DNA of 64,000 bases from Streptomyces sp. man185 (GCA_002551355.1 NTHE01000006.1:105408-169407); one strand, 5' to 3'. Shown: positions 1 through 11,144, counted from the first letter of the stretch. Numbers and translations: made by a program. Notes: generated from the sequence alone by a model not told the origin.

Positions 1-151
1 TCGCGGGCGGGCTGCCGGCGGCCGTCGGTCCGGCCGGGCCGTCGCTCCCCGCTCCGGCCGGCGACGAACAGCCGGCCAGCGTCATCGCCGCCACCGTCGC
101 CGCCAGCGCCACCGGAACCCGGCCCCGTCCGTGCCCACGCGTCATCGTCAT
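1..151 (-). CDS. Lipoprotein, N-terminal part only (runs off window start)
   Basis: Only the first 50 codons are inside the window. The start ATG is at 151 on the minus strand, with a second possible ATG two codons later. The product begins MTMTRGHGRGR, followed by a hydrophobic stretch ending in the lipobox LAGC at about residues 25-28 and then a Ser/Gly/Pro-rich linker. This is a standard signal-peptidase II lipoprotein leader, so the mature protein should be anchored outside the membrane. The functional domain lies beyond the window and cannot be named. It is divergent from the ABC-F gene. Confidence 0.65.
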   Translation of the reverse strand, partial: MTMTRGHGRGRVPVALAATVAAMTLAGCSSPAGAGSDGPAGPTAAGSPPA

Positions 152-298
152 GAAGTCCCCACCCCGGATGTCTTCCGCGCCCCTGCGACCTGGGGCTATT
201 CCCCATGATCGATCGCGGCACGCTATCGCACCCCGCGCGGCGACTACTCTGGTGCGTCGAGCGGTCCTCACCGCAGGGACCCCCGGGACAGGAGTGAA

Positions 299-2113
<1,815 letters not shown>

Positions 2114-2180
2114 CGGAGGCCGCTGCGGCAGGTGGTAGAACGGTGAGGCAGTGACCGTACGTTCGAGGGGGACCACAGCG

Positions 2181-3905
2181 ATGTCGCAGCCGCCGCCGCA
2201 GGGCAGCCCGGGGGAGCAGGAAGGCTTCGGCGCTCCGTACGAACCGCAGCCCGGTACGTACGGAGCCCCCGTGCAACCGCAGTCGCAGTCGCAGCATCAA
2301 CCGCAGCCCGGCCCGTACGGTCAGCCGCCGACCGGGCCGTACGGCTACCCGCAGCCGCAGCCGCCCACGGTGCCGTACGGCTACCCCCAGCCGCAGCAGC
2401 CGCCCACCGTGCCGTACGGCAACCCGGGACCCCCGCACCAGCCCTCCGGCGGGCCCGGGGGCGGCGGGCGCTCGCGGGGCCGGGTCGCGGGTCTCGTCGC
2501 CGCCGTGGTCGCCGGGGTCCTTGTCATCGGGACGGGGGTCTGGTTCGCGGTGGGCGGCGATGACGGCGCCGACGACAAGAAGCCCGTCGCGCAGGAGAGC
2601 ACCGCCCCGAAGAAGCCCAGCGGCGAGCCGAGCCCGACGATGACGCCCGCCCCGGGCGCCGCGGAGCTCAACAAAGGGCTCAAGGAGGGCGAGGCCAAGG
2701 TCCGCTGGGTCCTGAAGAACGACGTGGACGTGCCGTCGGGCGGCGTCGCCGTGCGCGGTCCGTGGATCACGGGCGGCATCGTGGCCAAGGCCATGTACCG
2801 CACGGCGTCCGGCTATTCCCTCGACGACGGTTCGCAGAAGTGGAGTCTGCGTCTGCCGGCCGACGTCTGCGCCGCGCCGTCCCAGCCGAGCCCGGACGGC
2901 AAGATCGTCATCGCCATCAGGGAAAGCACCGACGAAGGTGCGGACTGCGAGAAGCTCCAGATGATCGACCTGGTCACCGGCAAGGCGGGCTGGACCGCCA
3001 CGCTCGACCGTTCCTCGATGTCGGACGGGCTGTCGCACATCGTCATGGCGGTCAACGGCGACGTCCTGACGGCCGGCCGGACGACCCGCACCGACGCCTA
3101 CCGGATCAGCGACGGCAAGCACCTGTGGGACCGGCTGCCGGGCTTCTGCCAGCCGTACGGATTCGCCGGCGGCGACGTCCCGCTCGCCGCGGTCGACTGC
3201 CGCAGGGCTCCGGGCGACGACGACACGCCTGACGAGGAAGTGCGGCGCATGGACCCGGCCACCGGCAAGAGCGTGTGGACGTACAAGGTCAAGAAGGGCT
3301 GGCGGATCGACAAGTTCTACTCCGTCGACCCGCCGGTCGTCTCGCTGCGGCAGGACGGGGTGAAGCCGCAGTGGGCCATCGCGCTCCTGAGTAACGACGG
3401 CACCCTCCTCGCTCAGCCCGATCCCGGCAAGGAAGACTTCGAAATCGAGTGCGGCGAGCGGGACGAGAACCTCGACGACTGCCTCGGCGCGGCCGCCGGC
3501 GGCGACACCTTCTACCTCGCCACGAAGACCGCTCATGTGGACGGCGAGTTCACCAACTCCGTCGTCGCCTTCGACATGAACACCGGCAAGATCAAGTGGA
3601 AGGTGCCGGCGCCGCCCGCGCAGACGCTGCAGCCGATGAGGGTCGAGGACGGCAAGGTGCTGCTGTACCTGAGTCCGCCGGACGCCAAGGCGAAGACCGG
3701 CGGCGGCATCATGGCGCTCGGACCGCGGGGCGGCGCTCTGCAAACGGTCCTGCGGCATCCGGCGTCGGCCGCAACGGCCGAGCACGTTTTCGATCCCGCG
3801 ATCCGCTATGCCGACGGACGCTCGCTGATCGCCATTGGTCGCGTCGGCGGTGAGAGCGACGCAGAGGAGACGGACGTGCGGACGATCATCGCCTTCGGTG
3901 ACTGA
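2181..3905 (+). CDS. Membrane-anchored PQQ-like beta-propeller protein, paralogue 1
   Basis: A 574-residue protein. Residues 1-100 are Pro/Gly/Gln/Tyr-rich with repeated PYGYPQPQ-type units, one hydrophobic helix lies at about 102-125, and a linker rich in Asp/Lys/Pro leads to an extracellular region of about 400 residues. Blades look PQQ-like (YRxSDGKxLW, DPATGKSVWTYK, DMNTGKIKWK). Topology should be cytoplasmic N-terminus and external propeller. I chose ATG 2181 over GTG 2151 because AGGGGG precedes it and both paralogues start MSQPP/MTQPP. It is the first of three tandem copies. Function is unknown; propellers of this type usually bind proteins or polymers, and no quinone-dehydrogenase catalytic signature is evident. 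Confidence 0.8.
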   Translation: MSQPPPQGSPGEQEGFGAPYEPQPGTYGAPVQPQSQSQHQPQPGPYGQPPTGPYGYPQPQPPTVPYGYPQPQQPPTVPYGNPGPPHQPSGGPGGGGRSRGRVAGLVAAVVAGVLVIGTGVWFAVGGDDGADDKKPVAQESTAPKKPSGEPSPTMTPAPGAAELNKGLKEGEAKVRWVLKNDVDVPSGGVAVRGPWITGGIVAKAMYRTASGYSLDDGSQKWSLRLPADVCAAPSQPSPDGKIVIAIRESTDEGADCEKLQMIDLVTGKAGWTATLDRSSMSDGLSHIVMAVNGDVLTAGRTTRTDAYRISDGKHLWDRLPGFCQPYGFAGGDVPLAAVDCRRAPGDDDTPDEEVRRMDPATGKSVWTYKVKKGWRIDKFYSVDPPVVSLRQDGVKPQWAIALLSNDGTLLAQPDPGKEDFEIECGERDENLDDCLGAAAGGDTFYLATKTAHVDGEFTNSVVAFDMNTGKIKWKVPAPPAQTLQPMRVEDGKVLLYLSPPDAKAKTGGGIMALGPRGGALQTVLRHPASAATAEHVFDPAIRYADGRSLIAIGRVGGESDAEETDVRTIIAFGD

Positions 3906-4046
3906 CCATCACCTCCGGCCGGGGCGTAACGGCGGCATCACAAGGCGGTTCTCCCTTGGGAACAGGGGCTGGACCGATCCGGTGTTCGATGGCGGTCGGG
4001 TGGTACAAAGAAGCCCCGCCCGACTGTCGTGACACCGCGGAAGCCA

Positions 4047-4114
4047 TGCCCGATTCGCTCCTTTCCGAGGGGAATTGACACCTCTCGGAATCGCGGGGGA
4101 GACCGAATCGGGCA
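4047..4114 (+). promoter_or_regulatory. Nested inverted repeats in leader of PQQ paralogue 2
   Basis: An outer perfect 11-bp inverted repeat, TGCCCGATTCG (4047-4057) and CGAATCGGGCA (4104-4114), encloses an inner 10-bp stem, TTCCGAGGGG (4063-4072) with CCTCTCGGAA (4081-4090), containing one G-T pair and an 8-nt loop. The structure ends 27 bases before the ATG at 4142 and just upstream of its AGGGGGA ribosome site. It could be a leader RNA element, a terminator of the preceding gene, or two overlapping operator sites. There is no T-run after it. Confidence 0.5.
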
Positions 4115-4141
4115 CCGGACCGCACGAAGGGGGACGTGCTG

Positions 4142-6064
4142 ATGAGCCAGCCGCCCAGCCAGCAACCGCCGCAGGGAGGCTTCGGGGCTCCGCAGGAGCC
4201 GCCGAACGGAGCTCCTCAGCCGCCCCAGGACCAGCCGGACCTGGCCGAACCGCCGCAGACGCCGCCCGGTCAGCCGCCCCAGGGCCCGCCCCCCGCACAG
4301 CCGCCCGCGCCCCCGGCCGGCCCGCCGCAGACGCCTCCGCCGGGCGGCCCGTCGTACGGCTACCCGCAGCAGCCCCCGGCGGGGCCCGGTTACGGCTATC
4401 CGCAGCAGCCCGGCCAGGCGCCCGGCCCGTACGGCCAGCAGGCGCCCGGTCCGTACGGTCAGCAGCCCGGCCCCTACGGGCAGCAGGCCCCGGGTCCGTA
4501 CGGTCAGCAGGCTTCGGGCCCGTACGGTCAGCAGCCCCAGCCCGGCTACGGCTACCCGCAGCAGCAGTACCCCGGCACCCCCGCCCCCGGCGGACCGGGT
4601 TCCGGCGGTGGCGGGTTCCTCAAGAACAAGACCGGCATCATCGTCGCGGCGGCGCTCGCCGTGGTCCTGGTCGCCGGTACGGGCACCTGGCTCCTCGTGA
4701 GCGACGGCGACGACGACCCGAAGAAGCCCGTCGCCAACACCAGCAACGACCCCAAGCCCCCCAGCGGGTCGCCCACGGTCGACGAGGGCGACGGCAACGG
4801 CGACGGCCGGGAGAGCGACGACGACCTCAACGCCGGGCGCAAGCCGGGCGAGGCGAAGGTCGCCTGGCTCCAGAAGAACGACGTCGACCTGCCCCGCAGC
4901 GGCGCGTCCGTCGAAGGCCCCTGGTTCGCCGGCGACGTGATCGCCAAGGCCATGTACCGGGGCGTGTCCGGCTACGCCGTCGCCGACGGCAAGCAGAAGT
5001 GGACCGTGCCGCTCCCCGCCGACGTGTGCGCCGCACCCAGCACCCCGACCGCCGACGGCAAGATCGTCATCGGGGTGAAGGACGGCACCACGGACAAGGC
5101 CAAGTGCTCCGTCCTCCAGATGATCGACCTCAACACCGGCAAGCCCGGCTGGAAGAAGACGGTCAAGCAGAACGGCACCTGGGACTTCCTGTCGGACATC
5201 GGTGTGGCGATCAGCGGAGACACCGTCACCGTGGGGCGCACCGGCAACTCCAACGCCTACCGGGTCAGCGACGGCAAGGAGCTGTTCGGCACCCCCGAGG
5301 GCAACTGCAAGCCCTTCGCCTTCGCCGGCGGTGCGAAGCTCATCGCCGCGGTCAGCTGCCGCACCGACGACATCGAGAACCCGCAGCAGCAGGTCCAGGA
5401 GCTGAACCCGGTCACCGGCAAGCCCAAGTGGACGTACCAGCCGCCGCGCGGCTGGGCGGTCAGCAAGGTCTACTCGGTCACCCCTCTCGTCGTCAGGCTG
5501 GAGCACGAGAAGAAGAAGCAGTACGCCATCGCCGCGCTCACCGAGAGCGGCAAGCTCCGCTCCCAGCTCTCGCCCGGCAAGGGCGACAAGCTCACCGCCG
5601 ACTGCGGAAGCAGCTTCGCGATCTTCGGTGAGAAGCTCGAAGGGTGCAGCGGTGTCGCCGCCGACGCCAACACCTTCTACATGGCGACCGAGGACGACAC
5701 CAGCGGGACCGCCCGGACGAACAAGGTCATCGCCTTCGACCTGAACACCGGAAAGCCCAAGTGGGAGGCGCCCGCCCCGGCCGAGCGCGTCCTGAAGCCG
5801 CTGGGCATGGAGGGCGGCGACGTGCTGCTCTACATGCGGCCGAAGTACGACGCGGCCGGGGCCGTCGTGACGCTCGCGCCGACCGGCGGCACCCCCAAGA
5901 CGCTGGTCCAGCACCCGGAGTCGACCGGCCGGATCGAGAACGGCTTCTTCTCGTCCAAGGTCGTCTACGAGGGCGGCCGCTCCTTCATCTTCAGCGAGCG
6001 CGTGAGCGCGACCAGCGACAAGGAAGAGCTGGAGCAGTCGACGCTGCTGGTGTTCGAGAAGTGA
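4142..6064 (+). CDS. Membrane-anchored PQQ-like beta-propeller protein, paralogue 2
   Basis: A 640-residue paralogue of the gene before it. Residues 1-160 are Pro/Gln/Gly-rich, including five to six PGPYGQQ-type repeats at about 95-132. A membrane helix spans about 165-187, then an acidic linker and a propeller region with DLNTGKPGWKK, YRVSDGKELF and DLNTGKPKWE blades. Shared landmarks with paralogue 1 include KNDVD, AKAMYR and ADVCAAPS, which points to tandem duplication. ATG 4142 is chosen because AGGGGGA lies 7-8 bases upstream; an in-frame GTG at 4136 is too close to that site. Likely an envelope protein with cytoplasmic disordered tail; ligand unknown. Confidence 0.8.
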   Translation: MSQPPSQQPPQGGFGAPQEPPNGAPQPPQDQPDLAEPPQTPPGQPPQGPPPAQPPAPPAGPPQTPPPGGPSYGYPQQPPAGPGYGYPQQPGQAPGPYGQQAPGPYGQQPGPYGQQAPGPYGQQASGPYGQQPQPGYGYPQQQYPGTPAPGGPGSGGGGFLKNKTGIIVAAALAVVLVAGTGTWLLVSDGDDDPKKPVANTSNDPKPPSGSPTVDEGDGNGDGRESDDDLNAGRKPGEAKVAWLQKNDVDLPRSGASVEGPWFAGDVIAKAMYRGVSGYAVADGKQKWTVPLPADVCAAPSTPTADGKIVIGVKDGTTDKAKCSVLQMIDLNTGKPGWKKTVKQNGTWDFLSDIGVAISGDTVTVGRTGNSNAYRVSDGKELFGTPEGNCKPFAFAGGAKLIAAVSCRTDDIENPQQQVQELNPVTGKPKWTYQPPRGWAVSKVYSVTPLVVRLEHEKKKQYAIAALTESGKLRSQLSPGKGDKLTADCGSSFAIFGEKLEGCSGVAADANTFYMATEDDTSGTARTNKVIAFDLNTGKPKWEAPAPAERVLKPLGMEGGDVLLYMRPKYDAAGAVVTLAPTGGTPKTLVQHPESTGRIENGFFSSKVVYEGGRSFIFSERVSATSDKEELEQSTLLVFEK

Positions 6065-6161
6065 CCGCAACGACGGTCCCCGGCCCCGGCATCCGGTCCC
6101 AGCCGGTCCCTTCCGGCCCCACGCGCCCCCACCCCCACTCGTCCCCAGAGGTACGCACGCC

Positions 6162-8075
6162 ATGACCCAGCCGCCCCAGCCACCGCAGCAGCCGCCCAAC
6201 GAACCGTCGGACACGCCCCCGGGAGCACCGAACACGCCCCCGCCGCCCGCCGGTCCGCCGTCCGGGCCGCCCTCGGGTGGGTTCGGCGCGCCGCAGGACC
6301 CGCCCCCGGGTGGGTTCGGCCAGCCGACTCCGCCGCCCGCGGACCCCTTCGGCAAGCAGCCCCAGCAGCCGCCGCAGCCGCCCGCCGCGCCGCAGGACGC
6401 GCCCGCCGGGGGGTACGGCGCCCCGCCGCCCCCGCCCGTCGGCGGCTACCCCACCCCGCCCGCGCCGCAGCCCAACGGGTACGGCTACCCGCAGGCCCCC
6501 CAGCAGGGTTACGGCTACCCGCAGGGGCCCGGCGGTCAGCCCGGGATGCCGCAGCAGGGTTACGGCTACCCGACCCAGCCGATGCACCCGCAGTACGGGG
6601 CCCCGCAGCCGGGCGCCGACGGCGGCAAGAAGTTCTCCACCCAGATGCAGATCATCGTCGCCGCGGCCGTCGCCGTGGTGCTGATCATCGGCGCCGGGGT
6701 CATCTACTCCGCCACCGGCGGCGACGACAAGGGCGGCAAGAGCGAGGCCTCCTCGTCCGGCTCCAACGGCGGCGAGGCCAAGGGCGGCGGCCTGGCCGGC
6801 GGCAAGGAGAAGGCGCCCGCCAGCACCAAGTCCGCGGTCGCCTTCCAGCTTCCGGAGCCGGAGGTCGGCGACATCACCACGGTCGAGGGCTCCTGGCTCA
6901 CCGACAAGGCGTACGTGAAGTCCGGCGTCGCCGAGATCGTCGGCTACGACCGCGACAAGGGCACCAAGCTCTGGTCCGTCCCGCTGCCCGGCGAGGTCTG
7001 CTCCGCCTCCCGGCATATGAGCGAGGACTACAGGACCGCCATCGTCTTCGAGGAGACGAAGGCGACCAAGGAGGACAAGTACCCGTCGTGCAACCAGGTC
7101 GGCGTGATCGACATGGCCGCCGGCAAGCTCCTGTGGAGCAAGGGCATCACCTCCGCCACCGGCGGTGACCAGCAGGTCCGCTTCGACGAGATCACGCTCA
7201 GCGGGACCACCGTCGCCGCGGGCGGCACCTCGGGCGGCGCGGGCTTCAACCTGGCCGACGGCGCCGAGCTCTGGAAGCCGAAGGTCGGCGCGGACGGCTG
7301 CTACGACCGCGGCTACGCGGGCGGCGAGGCCCTCGCCGTGGTCCGCAGGTGCGGTGAGATCGACAGCCCGCAGCTCGCCGTGGAGGCACTGAACCCGAAG
7401 GACGGCGCCCCGCTGTCCTCGTACAAGATGCCCGCGGGCATCGACTACGCCGCCATCGTCTCCACCAAGCCGCTGGTGGTCGCGGCCGACGTCGGCGACA
7501 CCGCCGGCGACGGCAGCGGCATCTCCGACTTCTTCTCGATCGACGCGGCGACCGGCAAGCTGATCGTGCGCATCCCCGCCGACGCCGAGCAGTACGCGGC
7601 CAGCTGCGGGTCCACCGAGGTCGAGCGCTGCCAGAACATGGCCGTCGGCAACAACCGGCTCTACCTGCCGACCGAGAGCCACGACGGCACCAGTGAGTAC
7701 GGCGAAACCAACGAGGTCGTCGCCTTCGACCTGACCACCGGGAAACTCCTCGGCAGCCGGGCCGACGCCGGTGACCGCTACAGCCTGGTCCCGCTCCGCA
7801 TGGACGGCACCAACATCATCGCGTACAAGGAGCCCCCCTACGACAAGGGCGGCCAGATCGTCTCCATCGACGGCGAGACCTTCAAGCAGACCCTGCTGAT
7901 GGAGAACCCGAGCGACGAGGCGGTCCGTGAGGCGGAGCGGCGCTTCACCACCGACCACTCCGAACTCCTCTACTCCGAGGGTCACTTCTTCAAGTCGAAG
8001 AGTCTGATCAGCAAGCGCAGCATCGTCGACGGCGACGACAAGCTCTACCTCGTCGTCGGCTACAGGGCCGACTGA
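6162..8075 (+). CDS. Membrane-anchored PQQ-like beta-propeller protein, paralogue 3
   Basis: A 637-residue third paralogue, more diverged. The Pro/Gly-rich N-terminus has YGYPQ repeats (about 107-138), a membrane helix spans about 164-185, and the external region carries PQQ-like blades (GYDRDKGTKLWS, FNLADGAELWK, SIDAATGKLIV). Paired cysteines (CSAS, CNQVG, CYDRG, CG, CGSTEVERC) suggest disulfides outside the membrane. ATG 6162 lies about 100 bases after paralogue 2 with AGAGG upstream. A strong terminator at 8115-8147 closes the three-gene set, so the trio may form one transcription unit with internal promoters. Confidence 0.8.
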   Translation: MTQPPQPPQQPPNEPSDTPPGAPNTPPPPAGPPSGPPSGGFGAPQDPPPGGFGQPTPPPADPFGKQPQQPPQPPAAPQDAPAGGYGAPPPPPVGGYPTPPAPQPNGYGYPQAPQQGYGYPQGPGGQPGMPQQGYGYPTQPMHPQYGAPQPGADGGKKFSTQMQIIVAAAVAVVLIIGAGVIYSATGGDDKGGKSEASSSGSNGGEAKGGGLAGGKEKAPASTKSAVAFQLPEPEVGDITTVEGSWLTDKAYVKSGVAEIVGYDRDKGTKLWSVPLPGEVCSASRHMSEDYRTAIVFEETKATKEDKYPSCNQVGVIDMAAGKLLWSKGITSATGGDQQVRFDEITLSGTTVAAGGTSGGAGFNLADGAELWKPKVGADGCYDRGYAGGEALAVVRRCGEIDSPQLAVEALNPKDGAPLSSYKMPAGIDYAAIVSTKPLVVAADVGDTAGDGSGISDFFSIDAATGKLIVRIPADAEQYAASCGSTEVERCQNMAVGNNRLYLPTESHDGTSEYGETNEVVAFDLTTGKLLGSRADAGDRYSLVPLRMDGTNIIAYKEPPYDKGGQIVSIDGETFKQTLLMENPSDEAVREAERRFTTDHSELLYSEGHFFKSKSLISKRSIVDGDDKLYLVVGYRAD

Positions 8076-8114
8076 CCGCCGCTCGCCTCCACGAGCAGCG
8101 CGGGACACCCGCCA

Positions 8115-8147
8115 GGCCCTGCCGGTCGATCACCGACCGGCAGGGCC
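8115..8147 (+). terminator. Intrinsic terminator after the PQQ-propeller trio
   Basis: Perfect 14-bp arms GGCCCTGCCGGTCG (8115-8128) and CGACCGGCAGGGCC (8134-8147) with a 5-nt loop are followed within six bases by TTTT, a classical Rho-independent layout. Confidence 0.85.
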
Positions 8148-8328
8148 GATCGTTTTCCGCCGGTGAAGTGATCACCGAGTAGCGGTCAACGAGCCCCGAA
8201 TGGTGCAGAATTCGGCACTCCAGAGGGCTTCTCCCACGTAAGCGCCGCGCGGCGTCGACCAAGCGTGTACCTTGCCGGGGCAGGAGTCCGGGGGGCCGGG
8301 CGTACAGGGCTTTGGGGGCTGAGGACCG

Positions 8329-9039
8329 ATGGGCGTGCGGCTCATGGTGGTCGACGATCACCGTCTGCTCGCCGAGGCACTCGCCTCGGCGCTGAAACTC
8401 CGCGGGCACCGGGTGCTCGCGGCGGCCGCGCCGACGTCCGGGGCCGCGGAACTGGTGGTCAGCAGGGCCCCGGAAGTCTGCCTGTTCGGTACGGCATCGC
8501 CCGCCGCCCCCGGAGTCTTCGACCCGATCACGCGCATCGGCCAGGAGCGCCCGCAGGTGGCGGTGGTGGTCCTCGGGCCGGTGCCCAGCCCGCGCGGGAT
8601 CGCCGCGGCGTTCGCCGCCGGGGCCGCCGGGTACGTCCGGCACGACGAGCGCATCGAGGGCGTCGAGCGGGCCATGCTCAAGGCGCGGGCGGGGGAGAGC
8701 GCCATCGCCCCGCAGCTGCTGCGGGGGGCCTTCGCCGAGTTGCTCAACCCGGCCGCCCAGCCCGACGACGAGGGCAGGCGGCTGCTGCGGATGCTCACCC
8801 CGCGCGAGGCGGAGGTGCTGGTGCGGGTCGCCGAGGGCGAGGGCACCCGGCTGATCGCGGCCGGGATGGACATCGCCCCGAGTACCGCCCGCACCCATGT
8901 CCAGCGGGTCCTGATGAAGCTCGGGGTCGGCTCCCGGCTGGAGGCGGCCGCCCTCGCCGCCCGTACGGGACTGCTGGAGCGGGCCGCGGGGAACGGCAGC
9001 ACGCCGCAGGGGCCGTACGTCCCCGGGCAGAGCGGGTGA
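8329..9039 (+). CDS. NarL/LuxR-type regulator with degenerate receiver domain
   Basis: A 236-residue protein with an N-terminal receiver-like domain (about 1-120) and a C-terminal LuxR/GerE helix-turn-helix (about 150-215: LTPREAEVLVRVAEGEG, then STARTHVQRVLMKLGVGSR). The acidic pair DD is present at residues 9-10, but the phospho-acceptor position, normally Asp after a run of hydrophobics, reads PEVCLFGT, placing Gly54 there, and the conserved Lys is replaced (GYVRHDE). Phosphorylation by a histidine kinase is therefore unlikely. No kinase gene is adjacent. It probably acts as a phosphorylation-independent or ligand-controlled DNA-binding regulator; targets are unknown. Confidence 0.85.
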   Translation: MGVRLMVVDDHRLLAEALASALKLRGHRVLAAAAPTSGAAELVVSRAPEVCLFGTASPAAPGVFDPITRIGQERPQVAVVVLGPVPSPRGIAAAFAAGAAGYVRHDERIEGVERAMLKARAGESAIAPQLLRGAFAELLNPAAQPDDEGRRLLRMLTPREAEVLVRVAEGEGTRLIAAGMDIAPSTARTHVQRVLMKLGVGSRLEAAALAARTGLLERAAGNGSTPQGPYVPGQSG

Positions 9040-9102
9040 CGGACGGCCCCTGCGGGACGTGGCGGCGGGCGGCGGGCAGACCGGCGGCGGGCGCCCGACG
9101 GG

Positions 9103-9405
9103 TCAGCCCGCGTCGGGCCCCGGCTCCGGTTCCGACTCCGGGACCGCCGGGGCCTGGGCCGGGCGCAGCTTCATCCAGACCAGGAAGAACAGGCCGAGCG
9201 CCAGCATGGCGAGGCCCGTCCACAGGTTGATGTGGACGCCCTCCGCCTTCTTCAGGTCGGCGTCGGACGGACTGATGCCGGCGATGGTGACGATCACTCC
9301 GTAGACCACGAACAGGCCGCCGATGATCCGCCGGATGTCGAAGAGACGGGCCGCGGTCGCGGACTTGCGCTCCAGTTCGGAGACTTCCTTGTGCAGGTCG
9401 GACAT
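9103..9405 (-). CDS. Small two-helix membrane protein, partner of the symporter
   Basis: A 100-residue protein starting MSDLHKEVSELERKS, with hydrophobic helices at about 27-45 and 60-80 and a Pro/Glu-rich C-terminal tail. It starts 15 bases after the symporter stop codon, with GGAGG about 9 bases before ATG 9405, so the two are co-transcribed. I do not recognise a named family. Position and size suggest an accessory subunit or chaperone for the sodium:solute symporter, as small two-helix partners are known for other symporters, but this is inference. It is convergent with the upstream regulator gene. Confidence 0.65.
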   Translation of the reverse strand: MSDLHKEVSELERKSATAARLFDIRRIIGGLFVVYGVIVTIAGISPSDADLKKAEGVHINLWTGLAMLALGLFFLVWMKLRPAQAPAVPESEPEPGPDAG

Positions 9406-9420
9406 GGTGAGTTCCTCCGA

Positions 9421-11091
9421 TCAGAACGAGTAGGGGATGTAGCACGCGGCGGCGAGCACGATCGCGCCCCAGCCGAGCAGGGCCGGCTTGCGGTACCAGG
9501 CGCTGTCCGCCTCGTCCGGCGCCTCGTCGGCGTCCGGCGACTCGGTCCCGTACACCAGGCCGGCCAGTTCCGCTTCGGGCTTCGGCGCGGTGAAGAGGGT
9601 GACGGCGACCATGACGACGGCTCCGGCGACGAAGCCGACGATCGCGGAGACGAAGTTGGCGCCCTGGTCGGAGGGGATGTCGATGATCCCGCCCTTGTAG
9701 ATCCAGAAGTAGTTGATCATCGCGGCGACGGTGCCCGCGACCAGGCCCCAGACACCGGACTTCATCGAGGCACGCTTCCAGAACATGCCGATGATGAACA
9801 CGACGAACATCGGGACGTTGAAGAACGAGAACAGCGTCTGCAGGTAGCTCATGATGTTCGAGAAGCTGGCGGCGATGAACGCCGTGCCGATCGAGGCCAG
9901 CACGCCGATCGCCGTGATCAGCCGCCCGAAGCGCAGGTAGTACGTGTCCGGCTTGTCCTTCACCACGTACCGCTGCCAGATGTCGGTGGTGAACACCGTG
10001 TTGAACGAGGACACGTTGGCCGCCATGCCCGCCATGAAGGCGGCGAGCAGGCCGGTCACCGCGATGCCGAGCACACCGTTGGGCAGCAGTTCCTGCATGA
10101 GCAGGGGTATCGCGTCGTTGTAGGTGAGGTCGGAGTCCGGTGTGCCGATCTTGGGCACGATCACGGCGGCGACCAGGCCCGGGATCATCACCGCGAAGAC
10201 GATGAAGATCTTCGGGAAGGCGGCGATCAGCGGGGTGCGCTTGGCGGCGGAGAGGTTCTTCGCGGACAGGGCGCGCTGCACCTCGGCGAAGTTCGTCGTC
10301 CAGTAGCCGAAGGACAGCACGAAGCCGAGGCCGAGGATGATCGTCAGCCAGTTGGCGCCCAGCGGGTTGGCGTCACCGATGCCGGTGCCGCCCCAGGCGG
10401 TCATGAAGTCCCCGCCGTGCTGCTTCGTCAGCGAGTCGCTCATGGCGTCCCAGCCGCCGACCCGCTTCAGGCCGAGGACGGTGAGGGGGATCAGCGCGGC
10501 GAGGATGACGAAGAACTGGAGTACCTCGTTGTAGATCGCCGAGGAGAGCCCGCCGATCGTGATGTAGACCAGCACGAACAGGCCCGCGACGACGATCGCG
10601 ACCCACTGCGGCCAGCCGAGGAGCGCCTCCACGACGATCGACAGAGCGTAGAGGTTGACGCCCGCGATGAGGATCGCCGCGAAGGCGAAGAGCACGGAGC
10701 TCAGCAGGTGGGCGGACTTGTCGAACCGCTGGAGCAGGAACTCCGGCACGGAGCGCACCTTGGAGCGGTAGTAGAACGGCATCATCACCAGGCCGAGGAA
10801 GACCATGGCGGGGATCGCGCCGATCCAGTACCAGTGCACCACCGCGACGCCGTACTGCGCGCCGGTGGCCGCCATGCCGAGGATCTCGGTGGCGCCGAGG
10901 TTCGCCGCGACGAAGGCGAGCCCGGTCACCCAGGCGGGCAGGGATCGTCCGGAGAGGAAGAAGTCGAGGCTCGTCTTCACGCTGGCACGGGCCGCGAAGC
11001 CGATGCCGAGTACGACGACGAAGTAGATCGCCAGGATGGCGTAGTCGAGCCCGTTCGTGGGGAGCCGAAGCCCTTCGGCCAGTGTCTGCAT
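9421..11091 (-). CDS. Sodium:solute symporter (SSS/SLC5 family)
   Basis: A 556-residue polytopic inner-membrane protein with about 13-14 helices. Family landmarks include the N-terminal FFLSGRSLPAWVTG, the mid-protein AIYNEVLQFFVI and the TM8 region GLLAAFMAGMAANVSSFNT. SSS proteins couple sodium entry to uptake of sugars, amino acids or vitamins. Because the gene is divergent from galTEK and shares its 215-bp control region, a sugar, possibly galactose, is a plausible substrate; that is inference from context. The small downstream gene at 9103-9405 forms the same operon. ATG 11091 has only a weak ribosome site. Confidence 0.9.
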   Translation of the reverse strand: MQTLAEGLRLPTNGLDYAILAIYFVVVLGIGFAARASVKTSLDFFLSGRSLPAWVTGLAFVAANLGATEILGMAATGAQYGVAVVHWYWIGAIPAMVFLGLVMMPFYYRSKVRSVPEFLLQRFDKSAHLLSSVLFAFAAILIAGVNLYALSIVVEALLGWPQWVAIVVAGLFVLVYITIGGLSSAIYNEVLQFFVILAALIPLTVLGLKRVGGWDAMSDSLTKQHGGDFMTAWGGTGIGDANPLGANWLTIILGLGFVLSFGYWTTNFAEVQRALSAKNLSAAKRTPLIAAFPKIFIVFAVMIPGLVAAVIVPKIGTPDSDLTYNDAIPLLMQELLPNGVLGIAVTGLLAAFMAGMAANVSSFNTVFTTDIWQRYVVKDKPDTYYLRFGRLITAIGVLASIGTAFIAASFSNIMSYLQTLFSFFNVPMFVVFIIGMFWKRASMKSGVWGLVAGTVAAMINYFWIYKGGIIDIPSDQGANFVSAIVGFVAGAVVMVAVTLFTAPKPEAELAGLVYGTESPDADEAPDEADSAWYRKPALLGWGAIVLAAACYIPYSF

Positions 11092-11144
11092 GGGGGGTAC
11101 TCGCTTCGTATCGCGAACTTAACCCGACGGAACTTACGCCGTCA

